Assembly (NCBI GenBank): GCA_944393605.1
Contig: CALYAO010000087.1
Span: 1-52,188 of the forward strand
Direction: 5' to 3'
Origin: an uncultured Clostridia bacterium
Lineage (GTDB): Bacteria > Bacillota > Clostridia > UBA1381 > UBA9506
Length of the DNA: 52,188 nt
Each line of letters starts with the position of its first letter. Within the stretch, counting starts at the first letter, position 1. Under the pieces are notes generated by a model that was given only the letters and a program-made list of their open reading frames with translations, was not told where the DNA came from and did not search any database. A program made the translations under genes and the position numbers. Shown here piece by piece: positions 8,320 through 18,456 of the stretch.

Positions 8320-9038
8320 CGGCGCTCCTCTCCGGAATCCTTCCGCCCGGCATCCAATTCCGGCGCTTCTTCCGATATCCCTGGGGTCCGTTCTTCCATG
8401 CCGCCTGTCGGCTGGCTTTTTTCCCGCTCCTGTTTCCGTTTGATGACCTTAAGGCGGGTAAATTCCTCCCGTTCTTTCTCATCCAATACATCCTGGATGT
8501 CCTTCACAATCCGCTCATAGCGCGGAATGGTGACATTTTTTAACGAGTTGGCGCGTTTCTGCGTCTTGGCAATGTTGGTTGCCAAGCGGTATACGCTGGT
8601 TTCCACCTCGGCCAGCACCAGCGTCAGCTCCTTCACCTTGGTAAACTTCATATATGCCTCATCCAGCGAGGAATCAGACTGCGTGAAACCATACCGCGGC
8701 TGCACTTTGATGGGGTCGGAGGTCACAATAGGCAGCTCCACCCCCATGACGCTGCGAAAACGCAGATGCACGCTCTCCTCCACCGGAATGGCCTGTGCGA
8801 TGCGTCTGACTCTGTTAAGCCCCATGGACACATTGGTGTGCCGCAGGGCGCTATATGCCTCCGCAAAGGTGGAATCAATGGAAGCCTGCAGTTCTTTGGT
8901 CTTGTCAATCAGCGCCATCATCTCACGGATTAGGATGTTCCGCTTTTTGTCCAACAGCTCATACCCCTGTTTGGACAGCCGGAGCGTATTTTTCGCAAGG
9001 ATAAGGTTCCCCTTGGTTGGAAACAGATTCAACTCCAC
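8316..9038 (-). CDS. atpD: V/A-type ATP synthase subunit D (central stalk)
   Basis: A 240-residue, mostly helical subunit that forms the rotor shaft inside the A3B3 head. The start LFPTKGNLILAKNTLRLSKQGYELLDKKRNIL is the standard N-terminal coiled coil, and the partner helix is near residues 135-200 (ETSVYRLATNIAKTQKRANSLKNV). The last ~40 residues are a charged, low-complexity tail (from about KRKQEREKSQPTGG) that goes beyond the conserved domain. It follows subunit B by 17 bases and overlaps the acetyltransferase start. The naming used here is the A-type scheme (ntpD in Enterococcus). Confidence 0.95.
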   Translation of the reverse strand: MELNLFPTKGNLILAKNTLRLSKQGYELLDKKRNILIREMMALIDKTKELQASIDSTFAEAYSALRHTNVSMGLNRVRRIAQAIPVEESVHLRFRSVMGVELPIVTSDPIKVQPRYGFTQSDSSLDEAYMKFTKVKELTLVLAEVETSVYRLATNIAKTQKRANSLKNVTIPRYERIVKDIQDVLDEKEREEFTRLKVIKRKQEREKSQPTGGMEERTPGISEEAPELDAGRKDSGEERR

Positions 9039-9055
9039 CTGACATCACCTCCGGC

Positions 9056-10441
9056 TCATGCCGGCTCGTTTGCGGGCCGGTAATACTTCTCCAGCAGCTT
9101 GGGATCCACACGGTCCAGTTCCTCCCGCGGGAGCATGGAAAGCAGCTGCCAGCCCAGATCCAGTGTCTGGGTGATGGACCGGTTTTCATCCTTCCCCTGC
9201 CCGATAAACTGCTGTTCAAAGGCCTTCCCAAACGCCAGATACTGCTTGTCCAGATCGGACAACTCGTCCTCCCCAATCACCGATGCGAGAGAACGCACCT
9301 GCTCCACGTTGGCATATGCCGCAAAGAGCTGGCTGGAGAGGTCGGGATGGTCTTCCCGCGTAAACCCTTCCCCGATGCCGTCCTTCATGAGACGGGACAG
9401 GGAGGGCAAAACATCAATGGGCGGATAGATACCGCGCAGGTCCAGCGCACGCCCCAGTACAATCTGCCCCTCCGTGATATACCCCGTGAGGTCAGGGATG
9501 GGGTGGGTAATATCGTCGTTGGGCATGGACAAAATGGGAATCTGCGTCACCGAGCCGCTCGACGTATTGATCATGCCGGCACGTTCATACAGAGAGGCCA
9601 AATCGCTGTATAGATAGCCGGGAAAGCCCTTTCGGGAGGGGATTTCTCCCTTGGAGGAAGAGATCTCCCGCAATGCCTCACAGTATGCCGTCATATCGGT
9701 CAGGATGACCAGGATATGCATATTGTGCGTATACGCGAGGTACTCCGCCGCGGTGAGCGCCGCGCGCGGAGTCAAGATCCGCTCTGCGACGGGGTCATTG
9801 GACAGGTTCAAAAACATCACAACCCGGTCCAAAACGCCGCTCTCCTCAAAGGAACGCCGGAAAAAGTCCGCCACGTCGTTTTTCACGCCCATGGCGGCAA
9901 ACACCACCGCAAACGGCTCTTCCTTCTCCCCCATGATCTTCGCCTGCCGCACAATCTGCACCGCAAGCGCATCCTGCGGGAGGCCGTTGCCCGAAAAAAT
10001 GGGCAGCTTCTGCCCGCGAATCAGCGTAAACAACCCGTCAATGGCGGAGATGCCCGTCTGGATGAAATTCCGGGGATACTCCCGCGCAATGGGGTTGATG
10101 GGCCGCCCGTTGATATCCTCATAGGTGTCGGGAAAGATGTCTCCCAACCCATCAATGGGGCGCCCACTGCCGTCAAACGTCCGGCCCAAGATCTCCTTGG
10201 ACAGCGGCAGCATCATGGGCCGGCCCGTCATGCGCGTCACCGTGTTGGTCAGGGACATGTCAGACGTGTTCTCAAACACCTGCACCACAACGGTCTCCCC
10301 ATGGATGGTGACGATCTGCCCCGTCCGTACCCGGCCGCCCACCTTGATCTCCACAATTTCCTCGTAGGCGGCGTTTTTCACGCCGCTCAGCACGACCAGA
10401 GGGCCATTGATTTCCGTAAGACCCATATATTCAATGGACAT
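9056..10441 (-). CDS. atpB: V/A-type ATP synthase subunit B (non-catalytic nucleotide-binding)
   Basis: A 461-residue subunit of the normal family length. It has the F1/V1 fold with [20 protein letters not shown] and [11 protein letters not shown]-like [21 protein letters not shown], where the P-loop of the catalytic subunit is replaced by FSGNGLPQ, as expected for B. The segment [28 protein letters not shown] is characteristic. The start [11 protein letters not shown] follows GGAGGGG at a seven-base spacing; a longer frame upstream overlaps the subunit A gene. Together with A it forms the A3B3 hexamer at the cytoplasmic face. Confidence 0.97.
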   Translation of the reverse strand: MSIEYMGLTEINGPLVVLSGVKNAAYEEIVEIKVGGRVRTGQIVTIHGETVVVQVFENTSDMSLTNTVTRMTGRPMMLPLSKEILGRTFDGSGRPIDGLGDIFPDTYEDINGRPINPIAREYPRNFIQTGISAIDGLFTLIRGQKLPIFSGNGLPQDALAVQIVRQAKIMGEKEEPFAVVFAAMGVKNDVADFFRRSFEESGVLDRVVMFLNLSNDPVAERILTPRAALTAAEYLAYTHNMHILVILTDMTAYCEALREISSSKGEIPSRKGFPGYLYSDLASLYERAGMINTSSGSVTQIPILSMPNDDITHPIPDLTGYITEGQIVLGRALDLRGIYPPIDVLPSLSRLMKDGIGEGFTREDHPDLSSQLFAAYANVEQVRSLASVIGEDELSDLDKQYLAFGKAFEQQFIGQGKDENRSITQTLDLGWQLLSMLPREELDRVDPKLLEKYYRPANEPA

Positions 10442-10454
10442 GCATACACCCCTC

Positions 10455-12227
10455 CTAGTCCCGATTATCCGCCTTAATCTGGGCACACAAGCTGTCTATC
10501 CGCTCCATATACCCACCTAGTTTCTCCAATTCGTCGTTCCCAACCTCATATTTCATCTTGATGATCTCGTCAAAGATACCCGTATCCTTCACCTGGCCAA
10601 TGGGGATGGACAATGCCACAATCTCCCGCACAGCCTGATACAGGTGTTCAATGACCTCCATCATCTGATATTGCTTGTCAAGCGGCACATAGGTGTCGCT
10701 TTTGTGATAGGCATTCTGCTGCAAAAAGCCCAGCCGGATGACACGCGCCACCTCCAGCACCAGCTTTTGTTCGTCATGCAGCACGTCTGAGCCGATGAGC
10801 TTGACAATCTCGCTGAGGTCACTCTCCTGCTGCAGAAGAGACGCGATAAACGCACGCGTCTTCAAAAACTGCGGACTGACGTTTTCCTCATACCACTCCG
10901 CCAAATCGTCCATATACTCCGAGTAGCTGGTGAGCCAGTTGATGGCGGGGTAATGCCGCGCATAGGCGAGTTCCTTGTCCAGCGCCCAGAAGCACCGCAC
11001 AAACCGTTTGGTGTTCTGCGTCACAGGCTCCGAGAAGTCGCCCCCCTGCGGGGAAACCGCCCCAATGATGGACACCGAGCCCTCACTGCCATTTCGGTTT
11101 TTGACATACCCGGCCCGTTCGTAAAAGCCCGAAAGCCGGGAGGCGAGGTATGCCGGGAAGCCCTCCTCCGCGGGCATTTCCTCCAAGCGGCCCGAAATCT
11201 CCCGCAGCGCCTCCGCCCATCGAGAGGTGGAGTCCGCCATGATCGCGACGTGGTACCCCATATCGCGGTAATATTCCGCCAACGTGATGCCCGTGTAGAT
11301 GGACGCCTCCCGCGCCGCCACCGGCATGTTGGAGGTGTTGGCGATGAGCACCGTGCGGTCCATCAGCGGCTTGCCCGATTTTGGGTCAACCAATTTCTGG
11401 AAATCTTCCAGCACCTGTGTCATCTCGTTGCCGCGCTCGCCGCACCCAATATAAATGATGATGTCCGCATCACACCACTTGGCAAGCTGATGCTGCGTCA
11501 TGGTCTTGCCCGTACCAAAACCGCCCGGCACCGCGGCCGTCCCCCCCTTTGCGATGGGAAGCAGGGAGTCAATCACCCGCTGCCCTGTCACGAGGGGACG
11601 GGAGATGGGCATGCGCCTTGCCACGGGCCGCATGGTGCGGATGGGCCACTTGGACTGCATGGTCACGGTATGTACCGTCCCATTGTCAGCGCGCACCGAA
11701 AGCAGCGGCTCCTCCACCGTATACTGTCCGTCGGGCACCGCGGTTTCCACGCGGCCAGCCACACCGTCAGGCACCATCACCCGATGGGTGATGAGGCTGG
11801 TTTCGGGCACGGTTGCAATAATGTCCCCTGGTTTTACCGTATCGCCCACCTTGGCAGTCACAGTAACATCCCATTTGCGCGCGGAATCAATCGCATGGGT
11901 ATTCTGCCCCCGGTCCAAAAACGCGCCGCTTTTGGCCTCCAGCACCCGGAGCGGGCGCTCAATGCCATCGAAGATATTGCCCAAGATGCCCGGCCCAAGC
12001 GTCGCCGACATGGGCATGCCCGTCGAGACCACTTCTTCGCCCGGCGTCAGCCCCGTTGTGCTCTCATACACCTGCACAATGGTGCTATCCGCCTGCACGC
12101 CGATGACCTCACCAATGAGCCCTTCTCGGCCCACATGCACCATCTGCAGCATGCCAAACTCCTTCGACCCCGTCACGTATACCACCGGGCCATTGATCCC
12201 GTCTATGGTTCCTCTAACCTGTTCCAT
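10455..12227 (-). CDS. atpA: V/A-type ATP synthase subunit A (catalytic)
   Basis: A 590-residue catalytic subunit, the usual length. The P-loop is GGFGTGKT (about 235-242), the catalytic glutamate follows in GCGERGNEM, and the A-specific insertion (the bulge) lies near residues 120-190. Several in-frame ATG codons occur upstream; the one at 12227 is chosen because GGGAG stands at a normal distance and the protein then begins [18 protein letters not shown] as in relatives. A start at 12260 would be nearly joined to the subunit E stop. ATP turnover here is coupled to rotation of D/F and to ion flow through I/K. Confidence 0.97.
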   Translation of the reverse strand: MEQVRGTIDGINGPVVYVTGSKEFGMLQMVHVGREGLIGEVIGVQADSTIVQVYESTTGLTPGEEVVSTGMPMSATLGPGILGNIFDGIERPLRVLEAKSGAFLDRGQNTHAIDSARKWDVTVTAKVGDTVKPGDIIATVPETSLITHRVMVPDGVAGRVETAVPDGQYTVEEPLLSVRADNGTVHTVTMQSKWPIRTMRPVARRMPISRPLVTGQRVIDSLLPIAKGGTAAVPGGFGTGKTMTQHQLAKWCDADIIIYIGCGERGNEMTQVLEDFQKLVDPKSGKPLMDRTVLIANTSNMPVAAREASIYTGITLAEYYRDMGYHVAIMADSTSRWAEALREISGRLEEMPAEEGFPAYLASRLSGFYERAGYVKNRNGSEGSVSIIGAVSPQGGDFSEPVTQNTKRFVRCFWALDKELAYARHYPAINWLTSYSEYMDDLAEWYEENVSPQFLKTRAFIASLLQQESDLSEIVKLIGSDVLHDEQKLVLEVARVIRLGFLQQNAYHKSDTYVPLDKQYQMMEVIEHLYQAVREIVALSIPIGQVKDTGIFDEIIKMKYEVGNDELEKLGGYMERIDSLCAQIKADNRD

Positions 12228-12261
12228 ACCATTCACTCCCATGCTACCATGTTCACCCATC

Positions 12262-12861
12262 TTACAGTGAGAGCCCGCTCGTCTGCAAAAACCGGCGGCG
12301 CTCCTCCGCCAGCCGGAGCGCCAGCGTATTATCCGCCAGCGCACGGCTTTCGGGCGCATACACCCGTGCGCCGCCCAGCACCGCATCGTCTGCCGGCAGC
12401 AACTTTACCACGGCACCAGGGAATTCCGCCTTGACCGCATCCACAAGGCCCGCGTCCGTATGGTCCAAATAGACCACCGCACCTGCGCCAGCGCCCGTCT
12501 CTGCCATGCCTTTGCAGATTGTTTCAAATAGCAGCGCACGGTATGCCTCTGTGGATTGATAGGCCGCAATGCGGGCTTTGACCTCTAAAAAGACCGTTTC
12601 TACCACCTGCTCCCGCTCCGAGAGCAATTTCTGGCGGCTCTCCAGCTGCATGCGCGCCACCGTCTCATTGGAGGCCTTCTGCATGCCTGCAATCTTCTTC
12701 TGGATGGTCTGATAGGCCCGCTCCAAGCAATCGGTTTCAAACGTTTCCCGGATGGCGGCACATTCCTGTTCCGCCTGCGCAAGAATCTGTTTCCGCTGCG
12801 CATCCGCCTCCGCAAAGATCATCCCCGAAAAATGCTGCAATTTTTCCTCCGAAGAGAGCAT
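12262..12861 (-). CDS. atpE: V/A-type ATP synthase subunit E (peripheral stalk)
   Basis: A 199-residue subunit with a long N-terminal coiled coil (about residues 5-110, rich in A, E, Q and R: FAEADAQRKQILAQAEQE) and a globular C-terminal domain that caps the A3B3 head (VLGGARVYAPESRALADNTLALRLAEERRR). It pairs with the small H/G-type subunit encoded upstream to form the stator stalk. It follows subunit F by 50 bases and is followed almost directly by subunit A. Confidence 0.93.
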   Translation of the reverse strand: MLSSEEKLQHFSGMIFAEADAQRKQILAQAEQECAAIRETFETDCLERAYQTIQKKIAGMQKASNETVARMQLESRQKLLSEREQVVETVFLEVKARIAAYQSTEAYRALLFETICKGMAETGAGAGAVVYLDHTDAGLVDAVKAEFPGAVVKLLPADDAVLGGARVYAPESRALADNTLALRLAEERRRFLQTSGLSL

Positions 12862-12911
12862 TTGTCATCCATCCCTTCCATGGGCGCCTCGCCCGAATCT
12901 ACGGCCATCCG

Positions 12912-13220
12912 CTATATCCGGATGCCCACCGCTTCCCGCACATAGGCGGCAATCGCGTCCGACTTTTTGCTGTTTCCATGCCGGTCGGGAATCTCCACCA
13001 AAAGCGGCGTTTTCCCCCGAAGTCTCGCGTTCTTCACCAAATCGGGAAAATCCGCGGACAGCTTTTCGGTGACCAACAGGATGCCAATCCTTTTGTCCTG
13101 CACCGCCCGCGCGATGGCGGCCGCGAACGCATCCCGCTCGTGCACCACCTCCCCCTCCACGCCAGCCAACCGCATGCCGTGCAGGGTATCTACGTTGTCA
13201 CTTAACAAATACAGTTTCAT
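12912..13220 (-). CDS. atpF: V/A-type ATP synthase subunit F (central stalk regulator)
   Basis: A 102-residue Rossmann-like subunit that binds subunit D in the rotor. MKLYLLSDNVDTLHGMRLAGVEGEVV is the conserved N-terminal strand-helix, followed by IGILLVTEKLSADFPDLV and PLLVEIPDRHG. The size is normal. In Enterococcus nomenclature this is NtpG. It lies between subunits K and E. Confidence 0.93.
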   Translation of the reverse strand: MKLYLLSDNVDTLHGMRLAGVEGEVVHERDAFAAAIARAVQDKRIGILLVTEKLSADFPDLVKNARLRGKTPLLVEIPDRHGNSKKSDAIAAYVREAVGIRI

Positions 13221-13244
13221 GTCCGTTCCCTCCCGCGGGGAAAA

Positions 13245-13670
13245 TCAAACCACCTTGGCCAGGATGGAGAAGGAAACCAAAAGCCCATACAGCGCAATCC
13301 CTTCTGCCAAGGCCACGAAAATCAGGGATTTCCCCATCAGCTTGGGGTTTTCACTAATTGCGCCCAGCGCCGTGGAGCTTGCGGCCGCAACCGCAATACC
13401 CGCGCCAACCGAGGACATGCCGGTTGCAAGCGCAGCAGCCAGATACGCAAGCCCTGCACCCAGGTCACCACCCGTCGGCGCCGCCCCAGCCGCATGAACC
13501 CCCGTGGAAAACAGCACAAACGTGCCGCACAACAGAGTGCCAAAAAAAGTGCCGATATTGGTAAACAGCAGCACACGGGACTTCCGCTCCGTCTTTTTCG
13601 TCAGAAAATAGATGCCAAACGGAACCACGATGCTGAGTACCAACAATGTACCAATGATCTTTACCGCCAT
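13245..13670 (-). CDS. atpK: V/A-type ATP synthase subunit K (membrane rotor ring)
   Basis: A 141-residue, four-helix proteolipid. Helices lie at about 5-24, 33-56, 71-103 and 114-138. The ion-binding glutamate is E123 in FVALAEGIALYGL; the first hairpin has no carboxylate, so each protomer carries one site in the second hairpin. The tyrosine five residues after the glutamate is present, but the glutamine used by Na+-binding rings in the partner helix appears replaced by valine or alanine (GAGIAVAAASS), which hints at proton use; this is an alignment-by-eye inference. The start MAVKIIG follows GGGAGG; a longer frame starting at 13706 lacks a ribosome site. Confidence 0.93.
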   Translation of the reverse strand: MAVKIIGTLLVLSIVVPFGIYFLTKKTERKSRVLLFTNIGTFFGTLLCGTFVLFSTGVHAAGAAPTGGDLGAGLAYLAAALATGMSSVGAGIAVAAASSTALGAISENPKLMGKSLIFVALAEGIALYGLLVSFSILAKVV

Positions 13671-13719
13671 AAATGATCCCTCCCAATTGTTCTTCTGTTC
13701 CATCAATTTCTAGCAGCCG

Positions 13720-15627
13720 TCAGCGCAGCTGACCAACCCCGACAAACGGCCTGCCCTCCCCCGCAAAAAACCGGGAGAACATCTCATAAAACTCCAGCCG
13801 GAGTGCCTGGATACCGACCACCAAGCCCTCTAGGCCCATGACCAGGATATTGCCCAGCACCAGCACGATAACGCTGCCAACACCCGATGTCATATCCGCA
13901 AAGATATATACCACGCTCATCATCCCCGCATGCGCCAGCGCAAAGGCACCCAGTCGCACAAAGGAGATGGTGTTGGTTGCAAAGGTGAGCACAATGTCAA
14001 ACAGCTCGAAGAAGGAGCCAAGCAGATAATCCCCAAGATCTCTGGGCATCCAGTCCTTCTCCCCTGCGATGAGGCCCGAAAGCGGCTCCTTTAGGTAAAT
14101 CGCCAGCAGCGACACGAGTATACCGATGGCCAAAACCGGCGTACTCACCGAAAAGCCCAGCACCATGGAGAGCGCCAGCACCAGCACACAGCCATAAAAC
14201 ACCATGCCCGCGATCCCGTTTTGGTCAAACCAAAACCGGCCCCAATCGCGGTTTTTGATCGCATTGATGAGGTTCATAAACATGGACAGGAAGATGATGC
14301 CGACCCCCAGCCCAACCGTCAGGATGAGGATGCGGTTGATTTCCTCCATGGGCTGGATGAGCACCAGATTGGGCACTAGCTCGGGCAGGATCTCCTCGTT
14401 GCCGAACACACTGCCATACAAAACGCCGAATACCGCAGACACACAGCCCGCCAGCGAGACAATCGCACCGATGTCCGCCCTCTTCCACAAATAGTACAAA
14501 AAGCCCAGAACCGCAAGGACCAACCCGTGCCCCAGGTCACCAAACATGATGCCAAACAGGAACACATAGCTTATGGCAAACAGCGGCGTCGGATCCAGCT
14601 CCTCATAGGATGGCAGACCATACATCTCCACGAAACTTTCAAACGGGCGGAAGATGCGACGGTTGGACAGCCGAACCGGCGGGGAGGCCGTCTTGATGAT
14701 GTCAGGCTCCTCCTCAACGACAATCACGTCAGGTTCGTCTGCCAGCTGCTGCTTGATGTGTTCCACATCCCGCTCCGCCACCCAGCCAACCACATAAAAG
14801 GATTCTCGGGTGTGCGCCGCATATTTTTTGACCGTCTCCGCACGCTGATGCTGTATTAAGGACTTGTAGGCCGCAATCAGCTGGCTTTCCTGCGCCCGCA
14901 CCAACTCCCGGGCCTGATTCTCCAGCGCCGAGCGTTGTTCTGCGAGCATTTCCTGTTTTTTTACAAACGCATGATAGGCCTCCAGCGGCGTACCATGGGA
15001 TTCGCCCGAAATGCGGATCCGTTCAAAGTACAGCGAGGAAAAAATGCCATCAATGCGTTCTTCCGCATCCGCCGGCATAAAGTAGACCCCATAGATATAC
15101 TGCTGGTCCACTTCTCCCTCCACAAAAAAGGCGTCAATATCCTGCAAATAACTGCGCAGCTTCTTGTACCCAGCACGGGGCAGCCGCCCAAACCGGAATT
15201 TTACAAACTGGAACCCAAACAGCTCGTCCAGGTTGATATCAACTCCCAGCATGTGCTCCAACTGACGAATCACCTGATCCACTTGCGTTTGCTCATCTGC
15301 CAACGCCTTGCACTGCGCTTCATTTTCAGAAAGCCGCGTCTCCGCCGCCGAAATGATTTCGGCGATCTCTGTCAGCGGGAGCTTTTCTGCGGGCGGCCCT
15401 TTTCCTTCGGGCACAATGCCGCCGGCGTCCAGCAGCTTGCCCAGCCGCCCCAGCAGCTCCGCCGCCTCATTCCCGTCCGAAAAGGGATACAGGCCATGGA
15501 CGTTTTTGAGCATGGAGAGCGCATTTTCAATGTGTATGTCACAGCTGGTCAAATAGGTGCCCACGACCCGGTCGAATTCCCGCACAGGTCCCACCAAGCT
15601 GACCAGTTCCATCTTTTCAATCGCCAC
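13720..15627 (-). CDS. atpI: V/A-type ATP synthase subunit I (a-subunit, ion channel)
   Basis: A 635-residue subunit. The N-terminal ~330 residues are soluble with long coiled coils (near 85-125 and 245-285); the C-terminal half has about eight membrane helices beginning at FAISYVFLFGIMFGDLGHGLV (near 368). The arginine that faces the rotor should be the one in NTISFVRLGAFALAHAGM. Translation is placed at GTG 15627 because AGGAAG precedes it and the frame then opens VAIEKMELVSLVGP; the upstream in-frame ATG at 15693 would overlap the C gene. It carries ions between membrane half-channels and the K ring. Confidence 0.95.
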   Translation of the reverse strand: MAIEKMELVSLVGPVREFDRVVGTYLTSCDIHIENALSMLKNVHGLYPFSDGNEAAELLGRLGKLLDAGGIVPEGKGPPAEKLPLTEIAEIISAAETRLSENEAQCKALADEQTQVDQVIRQLEHMLGVDINLDELFGFQFVKFRFGRLPRAGYKKLRSYLQDIDAFFVEGEVDQQYIYGVYFMPADAEERIDGIFSSLYFERIRISGESHGTPLEAYHAFVKKQEMLAEQRSALENQARELVRAQESQLIAAYKSLIQHQRAETVKKYAAHTRESFYVVGWVAERDVEHIKQQLADEPDVIVVEEEPDIIKTASPPVRLSNRRIFRPFESFVEMYGLPSYEELDPTPLFAISYVFLFGIMFGDLGHGLVLAVLGFLYYLWKRADIGAIVSLAGCVSAVFGVLYGSVFGNEEILPELVPNLVLIQPMEEINRILILTVGLGVGIIFLSMFMNLINAIKNRDWGRFWFDQNGIAGMVFYGCVLVLALSMVLGFSVSTPVLAIGILVSLLAIYLKEPLSGLIAGEKDWMPRDLGDYLLGSFFELFDIVLTFATNTISFVRLGAFALAHAGMMSVVYIFADMTSGVGSVIVLVLGNILVMGLEGLVVGIQALRLEFYEMFSRFFAGEGRPFVGVGQLR

Positions 15628-15664
15628 ACCGATCACTTCCTTTGACTTTCGCCATGAAAGTTGG

Positions 15665-16726
15665 TTATATCTCGCCGCCCGCCGGCAGCCCAATCACAAA
15701 CTCTTCCATCTCCAAGGGGGAAAGCCCGTAGCGGATGCTTTCGACAATGGAGGTGATATTCTTAATCTCCATCTGTTTCAGGTGCGCATACGAAATCACC
15801 GACAGGATGGAAAAGGGATGCTGTTGCGACAGCTTTTTGTGCATCCAGTAAACGTAATTGTCGTAACTATGTTCATAAAACCTACCTGCGCCCTTGTCAA
15901 AAGCGGCCCGATAAGGCGACTGCGCGATGATAGCTGTAAGCGCCTGTTCATTGGGGGCATCCACCATCGCCCGGATATCGGCCTGTTTCAGCCGGTACCC
16001 ATTGGGGATGACAAAGGCATAGATGATTTCCTTGGGAATGCTGTAATATTTTTTGCACCGGTAAATCCACAGAATATTGAGCAAATCCGCCTCGCTGCCC
16101 ATGGAGATCTGAAGCAATCGCCGGTCCTGTTTGTCTTTGAGCGCATCCCGCATCCGCGTAACCTGCTCAAAATAATACAGATCCAGTGTCATCTCCACGC
16201 TGAACAGGTTTTGGTGTTCTGTCATATGGAGCAGCGGCGCCATCACCCGTTCATACCGGGTGCCGCGCAGTTTTTCCATAAATTCCCGAATACTCGATGC
16301 ACCCTGCAGCCCGTCCACATCGATGGAAATGTGGTCTTTCAGAAACGGCGGGATGAGCATCTCGTCCGCCACCGCATGCCCCGCGTCAATGGTGCGCAGC
16401 ATGCGTTTTAACAACTCAATCTCATACCGCATAAAGACATATTTGTAAAATGCCCGGTTCGTACCATTTTCAAACAGGTAGATTTTCTGAATATCCCGCA
16501 GAAAATCCAAATTGAGCAGGCTTTCCAGCTCATCCCGATGGATGTCATACTCATTGATGTCCGCGAGCACGTCCGCATAGCAGGTTTCCTGCTTGAGAAA
16601 GGCCGTAGCCTCCCGCACCGACTGCTTGTTCATCAGCGCACGGTAATCCGCCGCTTTGAGCAGGCGCCCCTCCATAACGCGGATCTTTGCATGCGACGCG
16701 CCGTATTGCGTAATGGCCCGTATCAT
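15665..16726 (-). CDS. atpC: V/A-type ATP synthase subunit C (rotor socket)
   Basis: A 353-residue helical subunit of the AC39/NtpC family, which sits on the K ring and accepts the D/F shaft. Typical segments are ASHAKIRVMEGRLL at the start, YEIELLKRMLRTI (about 100), and LLNILWIYRCKKYYSI-PKEI (about 220). It overlaps the start-proximal H/G-type gene by four bases (ATGA at 16723-16726) and is followed by subunit I. Confidence 0.93.
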   Translation of the reverse strand: MIRAITQYGASHAKIRVMEGRLLKAADYRALMNKQSVREATAFLKQETCYADVLADINEYDIHRDELESLLNLDFLRDIQKIYLFENGTNRAFYKYVFMRYEIELLKRMLRTIDAGHAVADEMLIPPFLKDHISIDVDGLQGASSIREFMEKLRGTRYERVMAPLLHMTEHQNLFSVEMTLDLYYFEQVTRMRDALKDKQDRRLLQISMGSEADLLNILWIYRCKKYYSIPKEIIYAFVIPNGYRLKQADIRAMVDAPNEQALTAIIAQSPYRAAFDKGAGRFYEHSYDNYVYWMHKKLSQQHPFSILSVISYAHLKQMEIKNITSIVESIRYGLSPLEMEEFVIGLPAGGEI

Positions 16727-17043
16727 CGATCCTCACCGCCAACCACGCGCGCGAAGATCTCCTCCACCCATCGGTCCTGGTTCTCTTGGGCCTGTTTTTT
16801 GAGCGCCGCAAGCCGTTTCTCGTTGTCCGCTGTCAGTTCCGCCAGCTTGGTGTCGATGATCTGCTGTTCATTGTCCGCGATTTTTGAAAGCCGAAGCTCC
16901 TGCCGCTTTACAATATCAGCCCGCAGCTCCTCGCAGTGTGCCTTGGTCTCCTCCAGCATTGCCTCCCGCTCCGCCTTTGCAGCCTCGACCACTTCCCGCG
17001 CCTTATGCTCCATGTCGATGATGCTGTTAATCACGGTATCCAC
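16723..17043 (-). CDS. V/A-type ATP synthase H/G-like stator subunit
   Basis: A ~106-residue, almost entirely coiled-coil protein rich in A, E, K and Q (HKAREVVEAAKAEREAMLEETKAHCEELRADIVKRQ). It fits the small stator subunit that pairs with subunit E (ATPase subunit H in archaea, NtpF in Enterococcus). A longer start exists at ATG 17070, but that ATG has no ribosome site; GTG 17043 follows AAGGTGA and gives MDTVINSIIDMEHKAREV, the usual N-terminus. It is the first ATPase gene and follows the UPF0210 gene closely. Confidence 0.85.
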   Translation of the reverse strand: MDTVINSIIDMEHKAREVVEAAKAEREAMLEETKAHCEELRADIVKRQELRLSKIADNEQQIIDTKLAELTADNEKRLAALKKQAQENQDRWVEEIFARVVGGEDR

Positions 17044-17079
17044 AAAATCACCTTCTTCTCCTTTGTCCATCCTGGATTG

Positions 17080-18441
17080 CTAGTTTCTCAGACTATGAAT
17101 GGGGGCGGGGATGCGCCCGCCGCGGCGGATAAACGCCGCACTGTCAAACGAGCTGACCGCCATGACAGGCCCCGTCCCAAGCAAGCCGCCAAACTCCACG
17201 GTATCGCCCACCTGTTTGCCGGGCGCGGGGATAATGCGGACTGCCGTCGTTTTATTGTTGATGGTGCCGATGGCGGCCTCGTCCGCGATGATGGCAGAAA
17301 TGGTCTCCGCCGTCGTATCCCCCGGCACGCAGATCATATCCAGCCCCACCGAACAGACACAGGTCATGGCCTCCAGCTTCTCCAAAGAAAGTGCACCGCA
17401 CGTCACGGCGTCAATCATGCCCGCATCCTCGCTGACCGGGATAAAGGCGCCCGACAGGCCGCCGACATACGACGTCGCCATAATGCCGCCCTTCTTCACC
17501 GCATCGTTGAGCAGCGCAAGCGCCGCCGTGGTCCCATGCGCGCCGCACCGTGCCAGCCCCATCTCTTCCAAAATATGCGCCACACTGTCCCCAATGGCGG
17601 GGGTAGGTGCGAGCGACAGGTCCACAATGCCAAACGGCACGTCCAGCCGCCGGGACGCCTCCCGCGCGACCAGCTGGCCCATGCGCGTGATCTTAAATGC
17701 GGTATGCTTGATGGTATCAGACACCGTCCCAAACTCCGCACCCTTCACCTTCTCCAGCGCACACTTGACGACGCCGGGGCCGCTGACCCCCACGTTGATG
17801 ACCGTTTCGGGCTCACCGACGCCATGGAACGCACCCGCCATAAAGGGGTTGTCCTCCACCGCGTTGGCAAACACCACCAGTTTGGCGCAGCCAAACCCAT
17901 CCCGCACAGCCGTGCGTTCTGCGGTTGCCTTGATGATGCGCCCCATCTCCGCGACCGCATCCATATTGATGCCCGTCTTGGTGGTGGCGACATTGACCGA
18001 AGAACAGACCCGCTCGGTCACAGCAAGCGCCTCAGGGATGGAACGAATCAGCCGTTCATCGCTGTCCGTCGCGCCTTTGTGCACCAGCGCGGAAAATCCG
18101 CCGATGAAGTTGACGCCCGTGGCCTCCGCCGCCCGGTCCAGCGCCCGCGCCACCGCGATATAATCCGATGCGTTTCGAACGCTGGCAGCCACCAGCGAGA
18201 TGGGGGTCACCGAAATGCGCTTATTGATGATGGGGATGCCATATTCCGCCTGGATGTCCTCCGCGGTTTTCACCAGATGCGCCGCGCGGGTTGTCACCTT
18301 GTCATAGATGCGGTCGCACAGCGTCTTCTGGTCATCGCTGGCACAATCCGCAAGCGAGATGCCCATGGTGATGGTCCGGATATCCAGGTGCTCCTCGCTG
18401 ATCATCTTAATGGTTTCTAAAATCTCTGTGTTTTTCAGCAT
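17080..18441 (-). CDS. UPF0210 (DUF711, PFL-like) family protein
   Basis: A 453-residue protein of the UPF0210 family, which is distantly related to pyruvate formate-lyase-like folds but has no established reaction. Recognised segments are [22 protein letters not shown] at the start, [27 protein letters not shown] and [21 protein letters not shown]. It lies 15 bases after a small ACT-domain gene, a pairing that is common in Firmicutes and suggests a small-molecule-sensing partner. Only about 10-36 bases separate it from the first ATPase gene, so it is probably on the same mRNA. Function unknown. Confidence 0.9.
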   Translation of the reverse strand: MLKNTEILETIKMISEEHLDIRTITMGISLADCASDDQKTLCDRIYDKVTTRAAHLVKTAEDIQAEYGIPIINKRISVTPISLVAASVRNASDYIAVARALDRAAEATGVNFIGGFSALVHKGATDSDERLIRSIPEALAVTERVCSSVNVATTKTGINMDAVAEMGRIIKATAERTAVRDGFGCAKLVVFANAVEDNPFMAGAFHGVGEPETVINVGVSGPGVVKCALEKVKGAEFGTVSDTIKHTAFKITRMGQLVAREASRRLDVPFGIVDLSLAPTPAIGDSVAHILEEMGLARCGAHGTTAALALLNDAVKKGGIMATSYVGGLSGAFIPVSEDAGMIDAVTCGALSLEKLEAMTCVCSVGLDMICVPGDTTAETISAIIADEAAIGTINNKTTAVRIIPAPGKQVGDTVEFGGLLGTGPVMAVSSFDSAAFIRRGGRIPAPIHSLRN

Positions 18442-18456
18442 GGTGTCCCTCCTGCA

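Noticed and set aside
10953-12434. Long open frame of 493 codons on the plus strand opposite ATPase subunit A
   Set aside because: It is a shadow of the conserved subunit A gene in GC-rich codons; it has no ribosome site and an arginine/histidine/proline-rich, family-less product.
16936-18420. Open frame of 494 codons opposite the UPF0210 gene
   Set aside because: Antisense shadow of a conserved gene; composition is typical of a wrong frame (R, H, G and D rich).
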